The position numbers and the translations under genes were made by a program. From assembly GCA_022968985.1 (NCBI GenBank), contig JALJPK010000027.1, positions 1 through 45,029 on the forward strand: DNA of 45,029 bases. Direction: 5' to 3'. The DNA is from Pseudomonadales bacterium (GTDB taxonomy: Bacteria; Pseudomonadota; Gammaproteobacteria; Pseudomonadales; Natronospirillaceae). Below, one piece after another: positions 33,192-43,356 of this stretch. A model generated the notes under the pieces. The model did no database searches. It had not been told where the DNA came from and was given only the letters and a program-made list of their open reading frames with translations. How positions within the stretch are numbered: position 1 is the stretch's first letter; the number at the start of each line of letters is the position of its first letter.

Positions 33192-33571
33192 TAGCAATAG
33201 GCGTTGATATCGTTCAAGTTGAGCGATTTAATAAATCCGTTGCACAAAATACCAAGTTTGCTAAACGAATTTTAACCCCTTTAGAATTAGAGGTATTTAC
33301 AACTCGCTCTGATAAAAATATCGATAATGGAAGGCGGTATCTGGCCAAGCGGTTTGCCGCAAAAGAAGCAGTGAGTAAAGCATTAGGAACAGGTATTGCA
33401 AAAGGGGTAAGTTTTCAGGATATCGAAGTGCTAAACGATGGGTTGGGTGCGCCGTTTGTGAGTTTGTTTAATAAAGCACTGTCTATTTATAAACAAAAAA
33501 ATGCTCAACAAATTTTAATATCTATCAGTGATGAAAAGGATTTTGTCATTGCTTATGTAACATTATGTTAA
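33188..33571 (+). CDS. acpS: Holo-[acyl-carrier-protein] synthase
   Basis: Transfers 4'-phosphopantetheine to acyl carrier protein. 127 aa. GVDIVQVERFNKSV carries the first Asp/Glu, and RRYLAKRFAAKEAVSKALGTGIAKGVSFQDIEVLNDGLGAP is the full signature. The start overlaps the recO stop by ATGA. pdxJ, which commonly lies between recO and acpS in other proteobacteria, is missing here. Confidence 0.96.
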   Translation: MIAIGVDIVQVERFNKSVAQNTKFAKRILTPLELEVFTTRSDKNIDNGRRYLAKRFAAKEAVSKALGTGIAKGVSFQDIEVLNDGLGAPFVSLFNKALSIYKQKNAQQILISISDEKDFVIAYVTLC

Positions 33572-34002
33572 AAAAATAACGCTTTTAAAACGATAAAGTA
33601 AAGTGAATGGTTTAATTTGATACTTCTCTAATCATAAATTGCTATAGTAATATTGATTGATATAGATCGTTTGCCAAATTTCAAAATGTTCAACTAGTTA
33701 AATATTAATTTTATTTGAAATAAATAAAAGTAGAATTATCTCCTTGAATGCTTAAATAGGTTACAAGTTGATTTTGCTAATAACCCTTTTGGGTTGTAAA
33801 TAATAGTTTAATTAACCTCTTCAAGTCAGTGAGTTTTCTTTATATTAAACCTTGAAACTTTAATTAAGGTCACAATATAGTGACCCAATGTTCATTGTGA
33901 TAAAAAAACCCTCTTACGTTACATAAATAGGCTTTACTAAAAGGGAATTATCATCAAATTAATTTGTCGGTAATACCTTAAGTTAATTAAATGGAGTCTA
34001 AA
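33572..34002. other. Spacer between acpS and hfq
   Basis: About 430 bp, A/T-rich. It contains a small palindrome AACCCTTTTGGGTT near 33780 without a T-run, and otherwise no repeat or ORF that I can support. The hfq promoter must lie here or in acpS, but no hexamer pair is convincing. Confidence 0.5.
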
Positions 34003-34239
34003 ATGTCAAAAGGTCAAAATTTACAAGAACCGTTCTTAAATGCATTACGTAAAGAGCGAGTGCCTGTTTCAATTTTTTTAGTGAACGGCATTAAATTACA
34101 AGGACAAATTGAATCATTTGATCAATTTGTAATCTTACTTAAAAATACCATTAGCCAAATTGTCTATAAACATGCAATTTCGACCATAGTACCTGCTCGA
34201 AATGTTGATATAGCCGATGATGAACAAACTAGTGAATAA
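34003..34239 (+). CDS. hfq: RNA chaperone Hfq
   Basis: 78 aa Sm-like hexamer that pairs small RNAs with mRNAs. The core [33 protein letters not shown] and the [12 protein letters not shown] motif are typical. I chose ATG 34003 (MSKGQNL), preceded by TGGAG with 6-bp spacing; an ATG four codons upstream lacks a site. Downstream hflX begins after 19 bp. The C-terminal tail is short and acidic. Confidence 0.97.
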   Translation: MSKGQNLQEPFLNALRKERVPVSIFLVNGIKLQGQIESFDQFVILLKNTISQIVYKHAISTIVPARNVDIADDEQTSE

Positions 34240-34258
34240 TTAACGTTGGGAGCAACTA

Positions 34259-35569
34259 TTGTTTTTTGATCGAGTCGATTCAGGGGACCAAGCCATACTG
34301 GTTCATATTAATTTTGTTGATGCATCTGAACATGAAGATCCCGATGAGTTTTTAGAATTAGTTCTCTCAGCTGGTGTGACACCACTTTTAACTATAAATG
34401 GGTCCAGAAAAAGTATTCATCCTAAATCTTTTGTAGGTTCAGGTAAAATTGAAGAAATAAAATTAGCAGTAGAATCGTTAGATGCAAATGTAGTTTTGTT
34501 TAATCATATTTTGTCTCCAAGACAAGAGTGGATGATTGAAGAAGAGTTGGGTTGTCGTGTTATCGATAGAACCGGTTTGATCTTAGATATTTTTGCACAA
34601 CGCGCTCGAACTCATGAAGGTAAACTACAAGTTGAACTTGCGCAATTACATCACCAATCTACACGTGCTTCAGGTGGTTGGACGCATCTAGATCGCCAAA
34701 AAGGCGGCGTGGGTATGCGAGGAACAGGTGAAACACAACTTGAAACGGATCGCCGCCTAATTGATAAGCGTATTTCTTGGGTTAAAGCCAAGGTTTTAAA
34801 AGTGGCGGCTAAGCGTGCCCAGTCTCGTAAAACACGTGTAAAATCAGCAGTAAAAACAGTGTCTATTTGTGGTTATACAAACGCAGGTAAATCGACGTTA
34901 TTTAATTATCTAACCAGATCAAGTGTGTATGCAGCTGATCAATTATTTGCGACATTGGATCCAACGATTCGTCGTTTGGATATTCCTGGTCTGGGTAAAG
35001 TGATGTTGGCTGATACGGTTGGTTTTATCCGTAATCTACCACATAAATTGATTGATGCGTTTAAATCCACATTACAAGAAACAGCTGAAGCGGATTTATT
35101 ATTACATATTGTCGATTGCTCAAGCCCGGATATGCGTGAGAATATTGTCGAAGTAGAAAAAGTATTAAGTGAAATCGATGCACATGAAATTCCATGTATT
35201 TTGATTTTTAATAAAATTGATAATTTACCAGACAGGCAGCCATCTGTAGAATACAATGCTGAGGGTAAACCTATAAAAATTTGGTTGTCAGCGAAAAATG
35301 GCTTAGGCTGTGATTTAGTAGATAAGGCAATACTTGATGCGCTAAATGATGAACTTTATGAAAAAGATATCATCCTTTCACCAAAATACGGCCAATTACG
35401 TGCGATGTTGTTTGATCAAAATGCAGTAGTGGCTGAAAATTATAATGAAAATGGTGATTGTGTACTATCGGTTAAATTACAAATTTTAGATTTTAAAATA
35501 ATGCTGTCACGTGCCAGCATTGATCCAAGTGAATTTATAGAACAAATAAAAGAAATTTATGAAAAATAA
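34259..35569 (+). CDS. hflX: Ribosome-associated GTPase HflX
   Basis: 436 aa. N-terminal HflX domain (FVGSGKIEEI, then the HEGKLQVELAQLHHQSTRASGGWTHL glycine-rich helix) and a GTPase domain with GYTNAGKSTLF, DTVGFIRNLPHKL and NKID. HflX splits stalled ribosomes and repairs heat-damaged ones. The start is TTG with a GGGAG site about 7 bp ahead; the family start near MFFDR fits. It overlaps the open frame of hflK at the 3' end. Confidence 0.96.
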   Translation: MFFDRVDSGDQAILVHINFVDASEHEDPDEFLELVLSAGVTPLLTINGSRKSIHPKSFVGSGKIEEIKLAVESLDANVVLFNHILSPRQEWMIEEELGCRVIDRTGLILDIFAQRARTHEGKLQVELAQLHHQSTRASGGWTHLDRQKGGVGMRGTGETQLETDRRLIDKRISWVKAKVLKVAAKRAQSRKTRVKSAVKTVSICGYTNAGKSTLFNYLTRSSVYAADQLFATLDPTIRRLDIPGLGKVMLADTVGFIRNLPHKLIDAFKSTLQETAEADLLLHIVDCSSPDMRENIVEVEKVLSEIDAHEIPCILIFNKIDNLPDRQPSVEYNAEGKPIKIWLSAKNGLGCDLVDKAILDALNDELYEKDIILSPKYGQLRAMLFDQNAVVAENYNENGDCVLSVKLQILDFKIMLSRASIDPSEFIEQIKEIYEK

Positions 35570-35606
35570 TATTAATAATGACAATAACTATAATGGGGAA
35601 ATGCAT

Positions 35607-36662
35607 ATGGCTTGGGATGAACCACCTAAGAATACAGGCGATAAAGATCCTTGGGGAAACCCAAGAAAAAAACAGAATAATAACGATGGTCCACCGGACT
35701 TTGACGAGTTATTAAAAGGATTAGGTAAGTTATTTGGGGGCGGTGGCAGTAGCTCTGGTGGTAATAAAGATGGGCAAGATTTTAGTAAATCATTAGCTAT
35801 CGTATTATCTTTGGCTTTGGTTGTGATTCTAGCTTTTGTATTAGCCAAAGGTTTTTATAAAGTTAACCAAAGAGAGCAGGCGGTTGTATTACGTTTAGGT
35901 GAATTTCATACTATTAAAAATGCCGGTTTAAACTACGCTATCCCATTTATTGAGACAGTAGAGATAGTTGATATTACATCCCTTAAAACTGTAAAAGTGG
36001 CAAGAGAAATGTTAACTCAAGATGGTAATGTGATTTCAGTTGAAATTGAAGTGCAATATAGAAGTGCTGGCTCTAAAGAGTGGGTTCTAAATGTTGAAAA
36101 TCCAACATTATTATTAGGTTTATTAACCGAGTCTGCCCAACGACATGTTGTGGGTGATAATAAAATGGACTTCTTGATGACTAATGGTAAAACTGAATTT
36201 GCTTTTGATGTAAAAGAGCGTTTACAGGCCGATTTAGATAGTTATAACACAGGTATATTAATTGACAGTGTCAACTTATTAGATATTAATCCTCCTGCTA
36301 AAGTAAAAGACTCATATGATGAAGTATTAAGAGCGGGTGAAGAGCGCGTAAGATTAAATAATGACGCAGAGAAATATAAAAGCCGAATTATTCCAGAAGC
36401 TGAAGGTGCTGCAACTAAAGAGCTTGAAGACGCGAATGCTTATAAAAATAGAATTGTAGAAGAAGCAATCGGTGAAGCTCGTCGATTTGAGCTTTTATAC
36501 TCTCAATATATATTAGCGCCAGAAGTGACAAGAGAGCGTTTATATTTAGAAACAGTTGAAAAAATATACGCGAAATCAAGTAAGGTTATTATTAGTACAA
36601 AGCAGGGTAATAACATGATGGTATTACCGCTTGATCAACTTTTTAAAAATAAAGGGAAGTAG
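35607..36662 (+). CDS. hflK: HflK, membrane SPFH protein of the FtsH complex
   Basis: About 351 aa. Starts MAWDEPPKNTGDKDPWG, a Gly-rich stretch, one transmembrane helix (SLAIVLSLALVVILAFVLA), then an SPFH/band 7 domain. HflK and HflC form a periplasmic cage around FtsH. I chose ATG 35607, 6 bp after GGGGAA and matching the family start. A further ATG at 35559, inside the end of hflX, would add 16 mostly Asn-rich residues. hflC follows after 8 bp. Confidence 0.95.
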   Translation: MAWDEPPKNTGDKDPWGNPRKKQNNNDGPPDFDELLKGLGKLFGGGGSSSGGNKDGQDFSKSLAIVLSLALVVILAFVLAKGFYKVNQREQAVVLRLGEFHTIKNAGLNYAIPFIETVEIVDITSLKTVKVAREMLTQDGNVISVEIEVQYRSAGSKEWVLNVENPTLLLGLLTESAQRHVVGDNKMDFLMTNGKTEFAFDVKERLQADLDSYNTGILIDSVNLLDINPPAKVKDSYDEVLRAGEERVRLNNDAEKYKSRIIPEAEGAATKELEDANAYKNRIVEEAIGEARRFELLYSQYILAPEVTRERLYLETVEKIYAKSSKVIISTKQGNNMMVLPLDQLFKNKGK

Positions 36663-36670
36663 AGAATACT

Positions 36671-37546
36671 ATGAATAAATTAATAGCTTTAATCATCGTA
36701 TTGATGTTAGCAGTCTCTGCATTTTTTAGTTTTACTTTTGTTATTAGTGAAAAAGACACCGCACTAAAATTAAGATTTGGCGCAATAACAGAACCGAGTA
36801 TTGAGCCCGGTTTACATGGAAAAATTCCATTTTTTGATGAAATTGTCACTTTTGATGCTCGAATTCAAGTATTGAACTTAAGACAAGAGTCGTACAAAAC
36901 CAGTGGTTCAGAAATTTTGGATGTTAGCTCATTCGTACAATGGAAAATTATTGATTCTGAAGTGTTCTACAAAAATGCATCAGGTAATGTTGAGCGAGCA
37001 CGTGAAATTATTACCGCTCGTACCAATGCAATTTTAAGAGCAGAATTTGGTAAGTTGACTACTAAAGAAGTAATTTCAGGCAAACGTGATGAAATGCTGC
37101 AGTTAACTCTAGGTACTCTAAAACCTCAGGTTTTAGAGTCGTTAGGTGTTGAAATTGTTGACTTGAAAATTCAAACCATTCAATTACAAAGCTCGATTCT
37201 AGAACAAGTATATGACCGTATGATTTCTGAGCGTCAAAAAGTAGCTCAAGAAGATCGTTCTGAAGGTCGTAAAGAGCAGATAGAAATTCAAGCTAAAGCG
37301 GATCGTCAAAAAGTAGAAATCGAAGTGGCAGCTTATCGTGACGCTGAGATTATTCGAGGCGAAGGTGATGCACAAGCAGCTAAAATTTATGCTGATGCCT
37401 ATTCAGTTGATGCTGAGTTTTATTCGTTTTTAAGAAGTTTAAAAGCTTATGATAAATCTCTTGGTAAAACTGGTGATATATTAGTATTGGATCAAAATGA
37501 TTCATTCTTTAAATACTTTAATAATGGTTCAATTATCAAACCTTAA
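36671..37546 (+). CDS. hflC: HflC, membrane SPFH protein of the FtsH complex
   Basis: 291 aa. N-terminal signal-anchor (NKLIALIIVLMLAVSAFFSFTFVISE), SPFH domain with LKLRFGAITEPSIEPGLHGKIPFFDEI, and a helical tail with KADRQKVEIEVAAYRDAEIIRGEGDAQAAKIYADAY. Partner of HflK in regulating FtsH. A strong terminator follows. The hisZ gene that often lies between hflC and purA is absent. Confidence 0.96.
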   Translation: MNKLIALIIVLMLAVSAFFSFTFVISEKDTALKLRFGAITEPSIEPGLHGKIPFFDEIVTFDARIQVLNLRQESYKTSGSEILDVSSFVQWKIIDSEVFYKNASGNVERAREIITARTNAILRAEFGKLTTKEVISGKRDEMLQLTLGTLKPQVLESLGVEIVDLKIQTIQLQSSILEQVYDRMISERQKVAQEDRSEGRKEQIEIQAKADRQKVEIEVAAYRDAEIIRGEGDAQAAKIYADAYSVDAEFYSFLRSLKAYDKSLGKTGDILVLDQNDSFFKYFNNGSIIKP

Positions 37547-37563
37547 TTAAAAGTAAATTCATT

Positions 37564-37593
37564 AAAAAGCCGAGAATATCTCGGCTTTTTTTT
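37564..37593 (+). terminator. Rho-independent terminator after hflC
   Basis: GCCGAGA (37569-37575), loop ATA, TCTCGGC (37579-37585), then eight T. The A-run before the stem can extend pairing with the T-run. It starts 17 bp after the hflC stop and closes the hfq-hflXKC unit. Confidence 0.88.
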
Positions 37594-37805
37594 GTCTGTT
37601 GATTCGTGAGTTAAGTGATTGGAGTTGGTGTGTAGTGAAGTAATAAGGTTGTAAGTATAAAAAATCGATCGTTATTTGTACTAAATACACTAAAAGGCAA
37701 TTACTGTTATATTTAAATGGATTATCCACTTAGAAAATGGTATTTATTACTGTAATTAAAGAAAATAATAAAAAGATACTTTAGATTTATAAATGCGAAT
37801 AATAC

Positions 37806-39704
37806 ATGTTAAATAAAACAACAGATAAGACCGATTTTATAGTAGGCAATAAAAATAAACGTTTATTACAATTATTTTATGTAATTGAATTTACAGTTTT
37901 TATAGTGGCTATTCATCAGCATATAGTTAAAGGAATTGCTGCTTCAGGTGTTTTATTTCTGTGTTTTTTCCTAGCGTTCGGAATTTATATTTTAATTAAA
38001 AAAAATAAAACTAATATAGCCAGTGTCTTATTATTATTGTTATTAACAGTCTCTTCTATGTATTTTATGTGGAGGTTTGAAGGGAATCATGACAGTGCAG
38101 TATTGGTTTTACCCACTGTGTTAATACTTGCTGTGATGTTAAATTTATCTAGATTTTTTGTTGTATTATATGTAGGTATTGTCATATGTATTTTGCTAAA
38201 TGGATATTTTAATGATATTGGCTGGGTAACCAATGTGGTTGCTTCCCCAACATTAAATGACGCCTTTGTAATGGTTGCAATTATTAGTGTCATCAGTTTT
38301 GCTGTTTGGTTAATGCTTAAAGATCTCCAAAATTTATTAACACGATTATCTGATGAAATAATATTGGTTAAGGAATCCAAAGCTGAAATCGATAAAATGT
38401 TGCATCACGATTCACTTACAGGATTGCCTAATCGATTTTTAGCTAAAGAATTCTTTAATGATGTATTGTTACGAGCAAGAAGGAACAGTGGTTTAGCAAC
38501 GATTATCTATTTAGATCTGGATCATTTTAAGCATATTAATGATAGTTTTGGCCATCAAGTAGGAGATGAGTTTTTAAAACATACAGCCAATAAACTTAAA
38601 AATATTCTAAGGGAAACGGATCGTGTTTGCCGCCACGGTGGAGATGAGTTTTTAATAATATTAGAAGTAGTACAGTCTGAAAAAGAAATCACTAAAATAA
38701 TCACAAAAATTACAGAACAAATAGCTAAGCCATTTATGTACAATAAATTAGATGTCATCACTACTTGTTCGCTTGGGGTTGCAATTGCGCCAAATGATGG
38801 TGATGATTTTAACACGTTATTAAAAAAAGCCGATCTGGCGATGTATCACAGTAAACACTTAGGTCGTAACGGTTTTAATTTCTATGACGAAACTCTAAAT
38901 AAAAACCTACAAGAGCATATGGAGATTGTCAGTGATCTGCATAAAGCGATTGATCAAAAACAATTCTTTTTATGTTTTCAGCCTAAATTCGATTTAAAAA
39001 CCGGTGAAATTAATTCAGCTGAAGCATTAATTCGTTGGAATCACCCAACTAAAGGCGTGATTGGTCCAGATGTATTTATCCCGGTTGCAGAAAGCTCTGG
39101 TTTGATTGTGCAAATTGGACAGTGGGTAATAGATGCAGCTTGTGAGCAATGTAAAAAATGGCAAGAATTTGGATTTTATACATTAGGGGTTTCGGTGAAT
39201 GTTTCTGGGGTTCAGTTCCAAAGAGATAATCTAGAAAAAGTAGTAGAGCGATCATTATCTAATTATTTATTACCCGCTAATAAATTAGAATTAGAAATTA
39301 CAGAAACTATATTATTAAGCGATACTGATATGCTTAATGAAAAAATGGCCAAATTGCGCGCCTTAGGTGTAAAATTTTCAATCGATGATTTTGGCACAGG
39401 TTATTCGAATTTAAGTTACCTCAAAAATATGGAAGTTGAAACGTTAAAAATTGATCAGTCTTTTGTTAAAAATTGTTTAAAAGATGAACAAGATCGCGCC
39501 ATAATTAATGCCATTGTTCAAATGGCTAACTCCTTGCAGCTAAAAACAGTGGCTGAAGGGGTTGAAGAGAAAGAAGTAGCGGATTATTTAAAGAGTATTA
39601 ACTGCGATGCTGGCCAAGGTTTTTATTGGGCTAAACCATTGACTGCTGATGAGTTTGTTGCGTTTTTGTATGCACAAAATAGTTCTTATATGCCTAAGAT
39701 TTAG
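37806..39704 (+). CDS. Membrane-bound GGDEF-EAL bifunctional cyclic di-GMP enzyme
   Basis: 632 aa. N-terminal part (about 20-185) has around six membrane segments of an unnamed sensor type. The GGDEF domain follows with LTGLPNR and an intact R-H-G-G-D-E-F (276-282), plus the I-site RETD five residues ahead, so synthesis with product inhibition is possible. The EAL domain has an intact E406-A-L, ITETILL, IDDFGTGYSNL, LKIDQSFV and VAEGVEE, so hydrolysis is possible too. Which activity prevails cannot be read from sequence. It lies between hflC and the argF unit, an insertion in the usual hfl-purA neighbourhood. Confidence 0.93.
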   Translation: MLNKTTDKTDFIVGNKNKRLLQLFYVIEFTVFIVAIHQHIVKGIAASGVLFLCFFLAFGIYILIKKNKTNIASVLLLLLLTVSSMYFMWRFEGNHDSAVLVLPTVLILAVMLNLSRFFVVLYVGIVICILLNGYFNDIGWVTNVVASPTLNDAFVMVAIISVISFAVWLMLKDLQNLLTRLSDEIILVKESKAEIDKMLHHDSLTGLPNRFLAKEFFNDVLLRARRNSGLATIIYLDLDHFKHINDSFGHQVGDEFLKHTANKLKNILRETDRVCRHGGDEFLIILEVVQSEKEITKIITKITEQIAKPFMYNKLDVITTCSLGVAIAPNDGDDFNTLLKKADLAMYHSKHLGRNGFNFYDETLNKNLQEHMEIVSDLHKAIDQKQFFLCFQPKFDLKTGEINSAEALIRWNHPTKGVIGPDVFIPVAESSGLIVQIGQWVIDAACEQCKKWQEFGFYTLGVSVNVSGVQFQRDNLEKVVERSLSNYLLPANKLELEITETILLSDTDMLNEKMAKLRALGVKFSIDDFGTGYSNLSYLKNMEVETLKIDQSFVKNCLKDEQDRAIINAIVQMANSLQLKTVAEGVEEKEVADYLKSINCDAGQGFYWAKPLTADEFVAFLYAQNSSYMPKI

Positions 39705-39749
39705 ATTGAGTTTTAGGTGTTTGAAGTTATATAAACTGTATTCTTGCTG

Positions 39750-40790
39750 TTATTCTGGGTAAATCCAATTGTTATTCGGAATTACGTTCGCTTTGATTTT
39801 TTGTCCCACATTTAATTTGTTCGATATCGAACGGGTTAATTGCAAACAAACTTCCGTTTGTCCAATACTTAATCTAACGTCATCATACCAACCGTGAAAC
39901 TGTTTATTAATCACAATGAATTCAATGTTTCCATCCAAACTAAAATCAATATTCTCTGCTCTAAGCATTATTTTTGCATCACCTGAGTATTCTGATTCAG
40001 AAAATTCAAAATATTGATTAAATAATTTAAATTGTTGTTTATTGATTTTGATATCTAAAAAATCGCCATCACCAAAAAACTCTGCCACTTCTAAAGAATT
40101 AGGTGTCGAGTATAATTGTTGAGCGTCACCCATTTGTAAAATAGAATCTTCAGAGTGTGTTAAAGGAGTTAATAAAGCCACTTGATCCGCCATAATAAAT
40201 GCTTCTTCTTGATCGTGAGTGACCAAAATGGCAGAGGTGTTTTCTTGTTTAAGAATATATTTTACATGTGCAGCCAATAAGCGTCTTCGATCCAAGTCTA
40301 AATTTGAAAACGGTTCATCCAAGAGAATAACTTTTGGTTTTGGTGCCAATGCTCGAGCTAAGGCAACACGCTGCTGCTGTCCACCGGATAGTTCATGTGG
40401 GAAGTGTTGTGAAAATTCGCTTAACTCAATCAATTCTAATAACTCCATTACACGTTCAAAACGGTTTTGTTTGTCCTGTTTGTGTAAACCAAATGCAATG
40501 TTGTCAAACACACTTAAATGTGGAAAAAGAGCATAATCTTGGAAGACCATACCAATTTCTCGGTTCTGAGGAGCTATATTGGTTTTTTTTGTGAAGATAG
40601 GTTGATCATTTAGGTGGATTTCACCCTGTTGAACTTGGGTGAATCCCGCTATAGCACGAAGTAATGTTGTTTTACCACAGCCACTTGAGCCAAGAAGGCA
40701 AAGAATTTCACCTTCTTTTAGTTCAAAACTGACATTTCTCACAACCGTTTGATTGTCATAACCACAGTTTAAATGTGAAAGTCTCAGCAT
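39750..40790 (-). CDS. ABC transporter ATP-binding protein (FbpC/PotA-like)
   Basis: 346 aa ATPase. Walker A GSSGCGKTT (34-42), Q-loop VFQDYALFPHLS, signature LSGGQQQR (134-141), Walker B VILLDEP (154-160) and H-loop VTHDQ (His192). A C-terminal regulatory extension (about 240-346) with a TOBE-like LRAENIDF segment matches the iron(III)/spermidine-import type. No permease or binding protein is nearby, so its partners are elsewhere or unknown. It starts 9 bp after argF on the minus strand, a pairing I also recall for Pseudomonas. Confidence 0.87.
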   Translation of the reverse strand: MLRLSHLNCGYDNQTVVRNVSFELKEGEILCLLGSSGCGKTTLLRAIAGFTQVQQGEIHLNDQPIFTKKTNIAPQNREIGMVFQDYALFPHLSVFDNIAFGLHKQDKQNRFERVMELLELIELSEFSQHFPHELSGGQQQRVALARALAPKPKVILLDEPFSNLDLDRRRLLAAHVKYILKQENTSAILVTHDQEEAFIMADQVALLTPLTHSEDSILQMGDAQQLYSTPNSLEVAEFFGDGDFLDIKINKQQFKLFNQYFEFSESEYSGDAKIMLRAENIDFSLDGNIEFIVINKQFHGWYDDVRLSIGQTEVCLQLTRSISNKLNVGQKIKANVIPNNNWIYPE

Positions 40791-40799
40791 TGTATGGGC

Positions 40800-41711
40800 C
40801 TATTTAGAATTTATTAATAAAAATTCCAACAACGCTTTTTGGGCGTGTAAGCGATTGCCTGCTTCTTCCCAGACCACACTACGAGGATCATCAAGCATAT
40901 CTTCACTTACTTCTTCACCGCGGTGAGCAGGCAAACAATGCATGAATAGCGCGTCTTTATCGGCTGTATCCATTAAAGCAGGGCTTACTTGGAAATCTTT
41001 AAATTGCTGCATACGTTCAGCTTGTTCTTCTTCTTGACCCATTGACGCCCAAACATCAGTCACAACTAGGTGAGCACCTTTAATCGCTTGTTTAGGGTCG
41101 TTCATCACTGTTACACGATCTGAATTTTCGTCAACCAAAGATTGCATTGGCTCAAAAACTTTAGGGCATGCGATGTTTAATTTAAAATCAAACTGTGCAG
41201 CAGCATTGATGTAAGAGTGGCACATGTTATTGCCGTCTCCAATCCAAGTCACTGTTTTACCTTTAATATCGCCGTGTACTTCATAATACGCTTGCATGTC
41301 GGCTAATAACTGACAAGGATGATAGTCATCAGTTAACGCATTAATAACAGGTACTGAAGCATACTGTGCAAATTTTTCGATTTTCTCATGGGCAAATGTC
41401 CGAATCATCACGATATCAACCATTTGGCTTAATACACGTGCGCTGTCTTCAATAGGTTCGCCACGGCCAAGTTGGGTGTCGTTAGGTGATAAGAATATTG
41501 CACCACCACCAAACTGAATCATACCCGCTTCAAATGAAACACGAGTACGTGTTGAAGATTTTTCAAAAATCATTCCCAGCACTTTGTTTTTAAGTGGTTC
41601 GTAAATTTCACCATTTTTATGCATGGTTTTTAATTCACAAGCACGTTTAACCAGTTGGTTTAATTCGTCTTTAGAAAAGTCTTTTAGTGTCAAAAAGTGT
41701 CTGACGGCCAT
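40800..41711 (-). CDS. argF: Ornithine carbamoyltransferase
   Basis: 303 aa. Joins ornithine and carbamoyl phosphate to make citrulline in arginine synthesis. Carbamoyl-phosphate site S-T-R-T-R (53-57 in [11 protein letters not shown]), [10 protein letters not shown], ornithine-side [11 protein letters not shown], and [12 protein letters not shown] chose ATG 41711 because GGAG stands 8 bp ahead; a TTG two codons upstream lies between. It is cotranscribed with the ABC ATPase. An intrinsic-terminator-like hairpin lies in the 254-bp gap towards purA. Confidence 0.95.
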   Translation of the reverse strand: MAVRHFLTLKDFSKDELNQLVKRACELKTMHKNGEIYEPLKNKVLGMIFEKSSTRTRVSFEAGMIQFGGGAIFLSPNDTQLGRGEPIEDSARVLSQMVDIVMIRTFAHEKIEKFAQYASVPVINALTDDYHPCQLLADMQAYYEVHGDIKGKTVTWIGDGNNMCHSYINAAAQFDFKLNIACPKVFEPMQSLVDENSDRVTVMNDPKQAIKGAHLVVTDVWASMGQEEEQAERMQQFKDFQVSPALMDTADKDALFMHCLPAHRGEEVSEDMLDDPRSVVWEEAGNRLHAQKALLEFLLINSK

Positions 41712-41861
41712 GAGCAAAGCTCCATCTAATAATTCAAAAAAGAGGCGAATATTACATGATTTTACAAATTTGGGAAACGTTAGTGACTAATAAGAGTGCC
41801 AATAAGTGAAAACAATGGAAATTAACGCTTCAAGATTATTTCGTTTCAGGTTAAAATAGGC

Positions 41862-41893
41862 AAACCGAGTCACAAAAACTACTCGGTTTTTTT
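41862..41893 (+). terminator. Orphan terminator-like hairpin in front of purA
   Basis: AAACCGAGT (41862-41870) and ACTCGGTTT (41881-41889) form a stem with a 10-base loop, and T continues to 41893. On the plus strand no gene lies upstream to be terminated, since argF runs on the other strand. It may end a small RNA or attenuate a purA leader starting at the weak TAAAAT near 41852. Confidence 0.6.
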
Positions 41894-41941
41894 ATGTCTG
41901 TAATATTCGTTATCGATTATACGTTACAGCCTGTTTTTTAG

Positions 41942-43255
<1,314 letters not shown>

Positions 43256-43265
43256 TAAATAATAT

Positions 43266-43291
43266 AAAAAGGCACCTTAGGTGCCTTTTTT
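43266..43291 (+). terminator. Rho-independent terminator after purA
   Basis: GGCACC (43271-43276), loop TTA, GGTGCC (43280-43285) then six T, preceded by a matching A-run. It separates purA from rnr. Confidence 0.85.
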
Positions 43292-43356
43292 GTATTTAAA
43301 TATATTAAAAACAACTTGGCCGATATTGAGTCAATTTGCCAATTAAAAGAGAAAAA

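Noticed and set aside
33780-33797. AACCCTTTTGGGTT palindrome as acpS terminator
   Set aside because: It is short, 200 bp past the stop and lacks a T-run.
40219-40594. Plus-strand frames inside the ABC ATPase gene
   Set aside because: Antisense shadows of the ATPase motifs.
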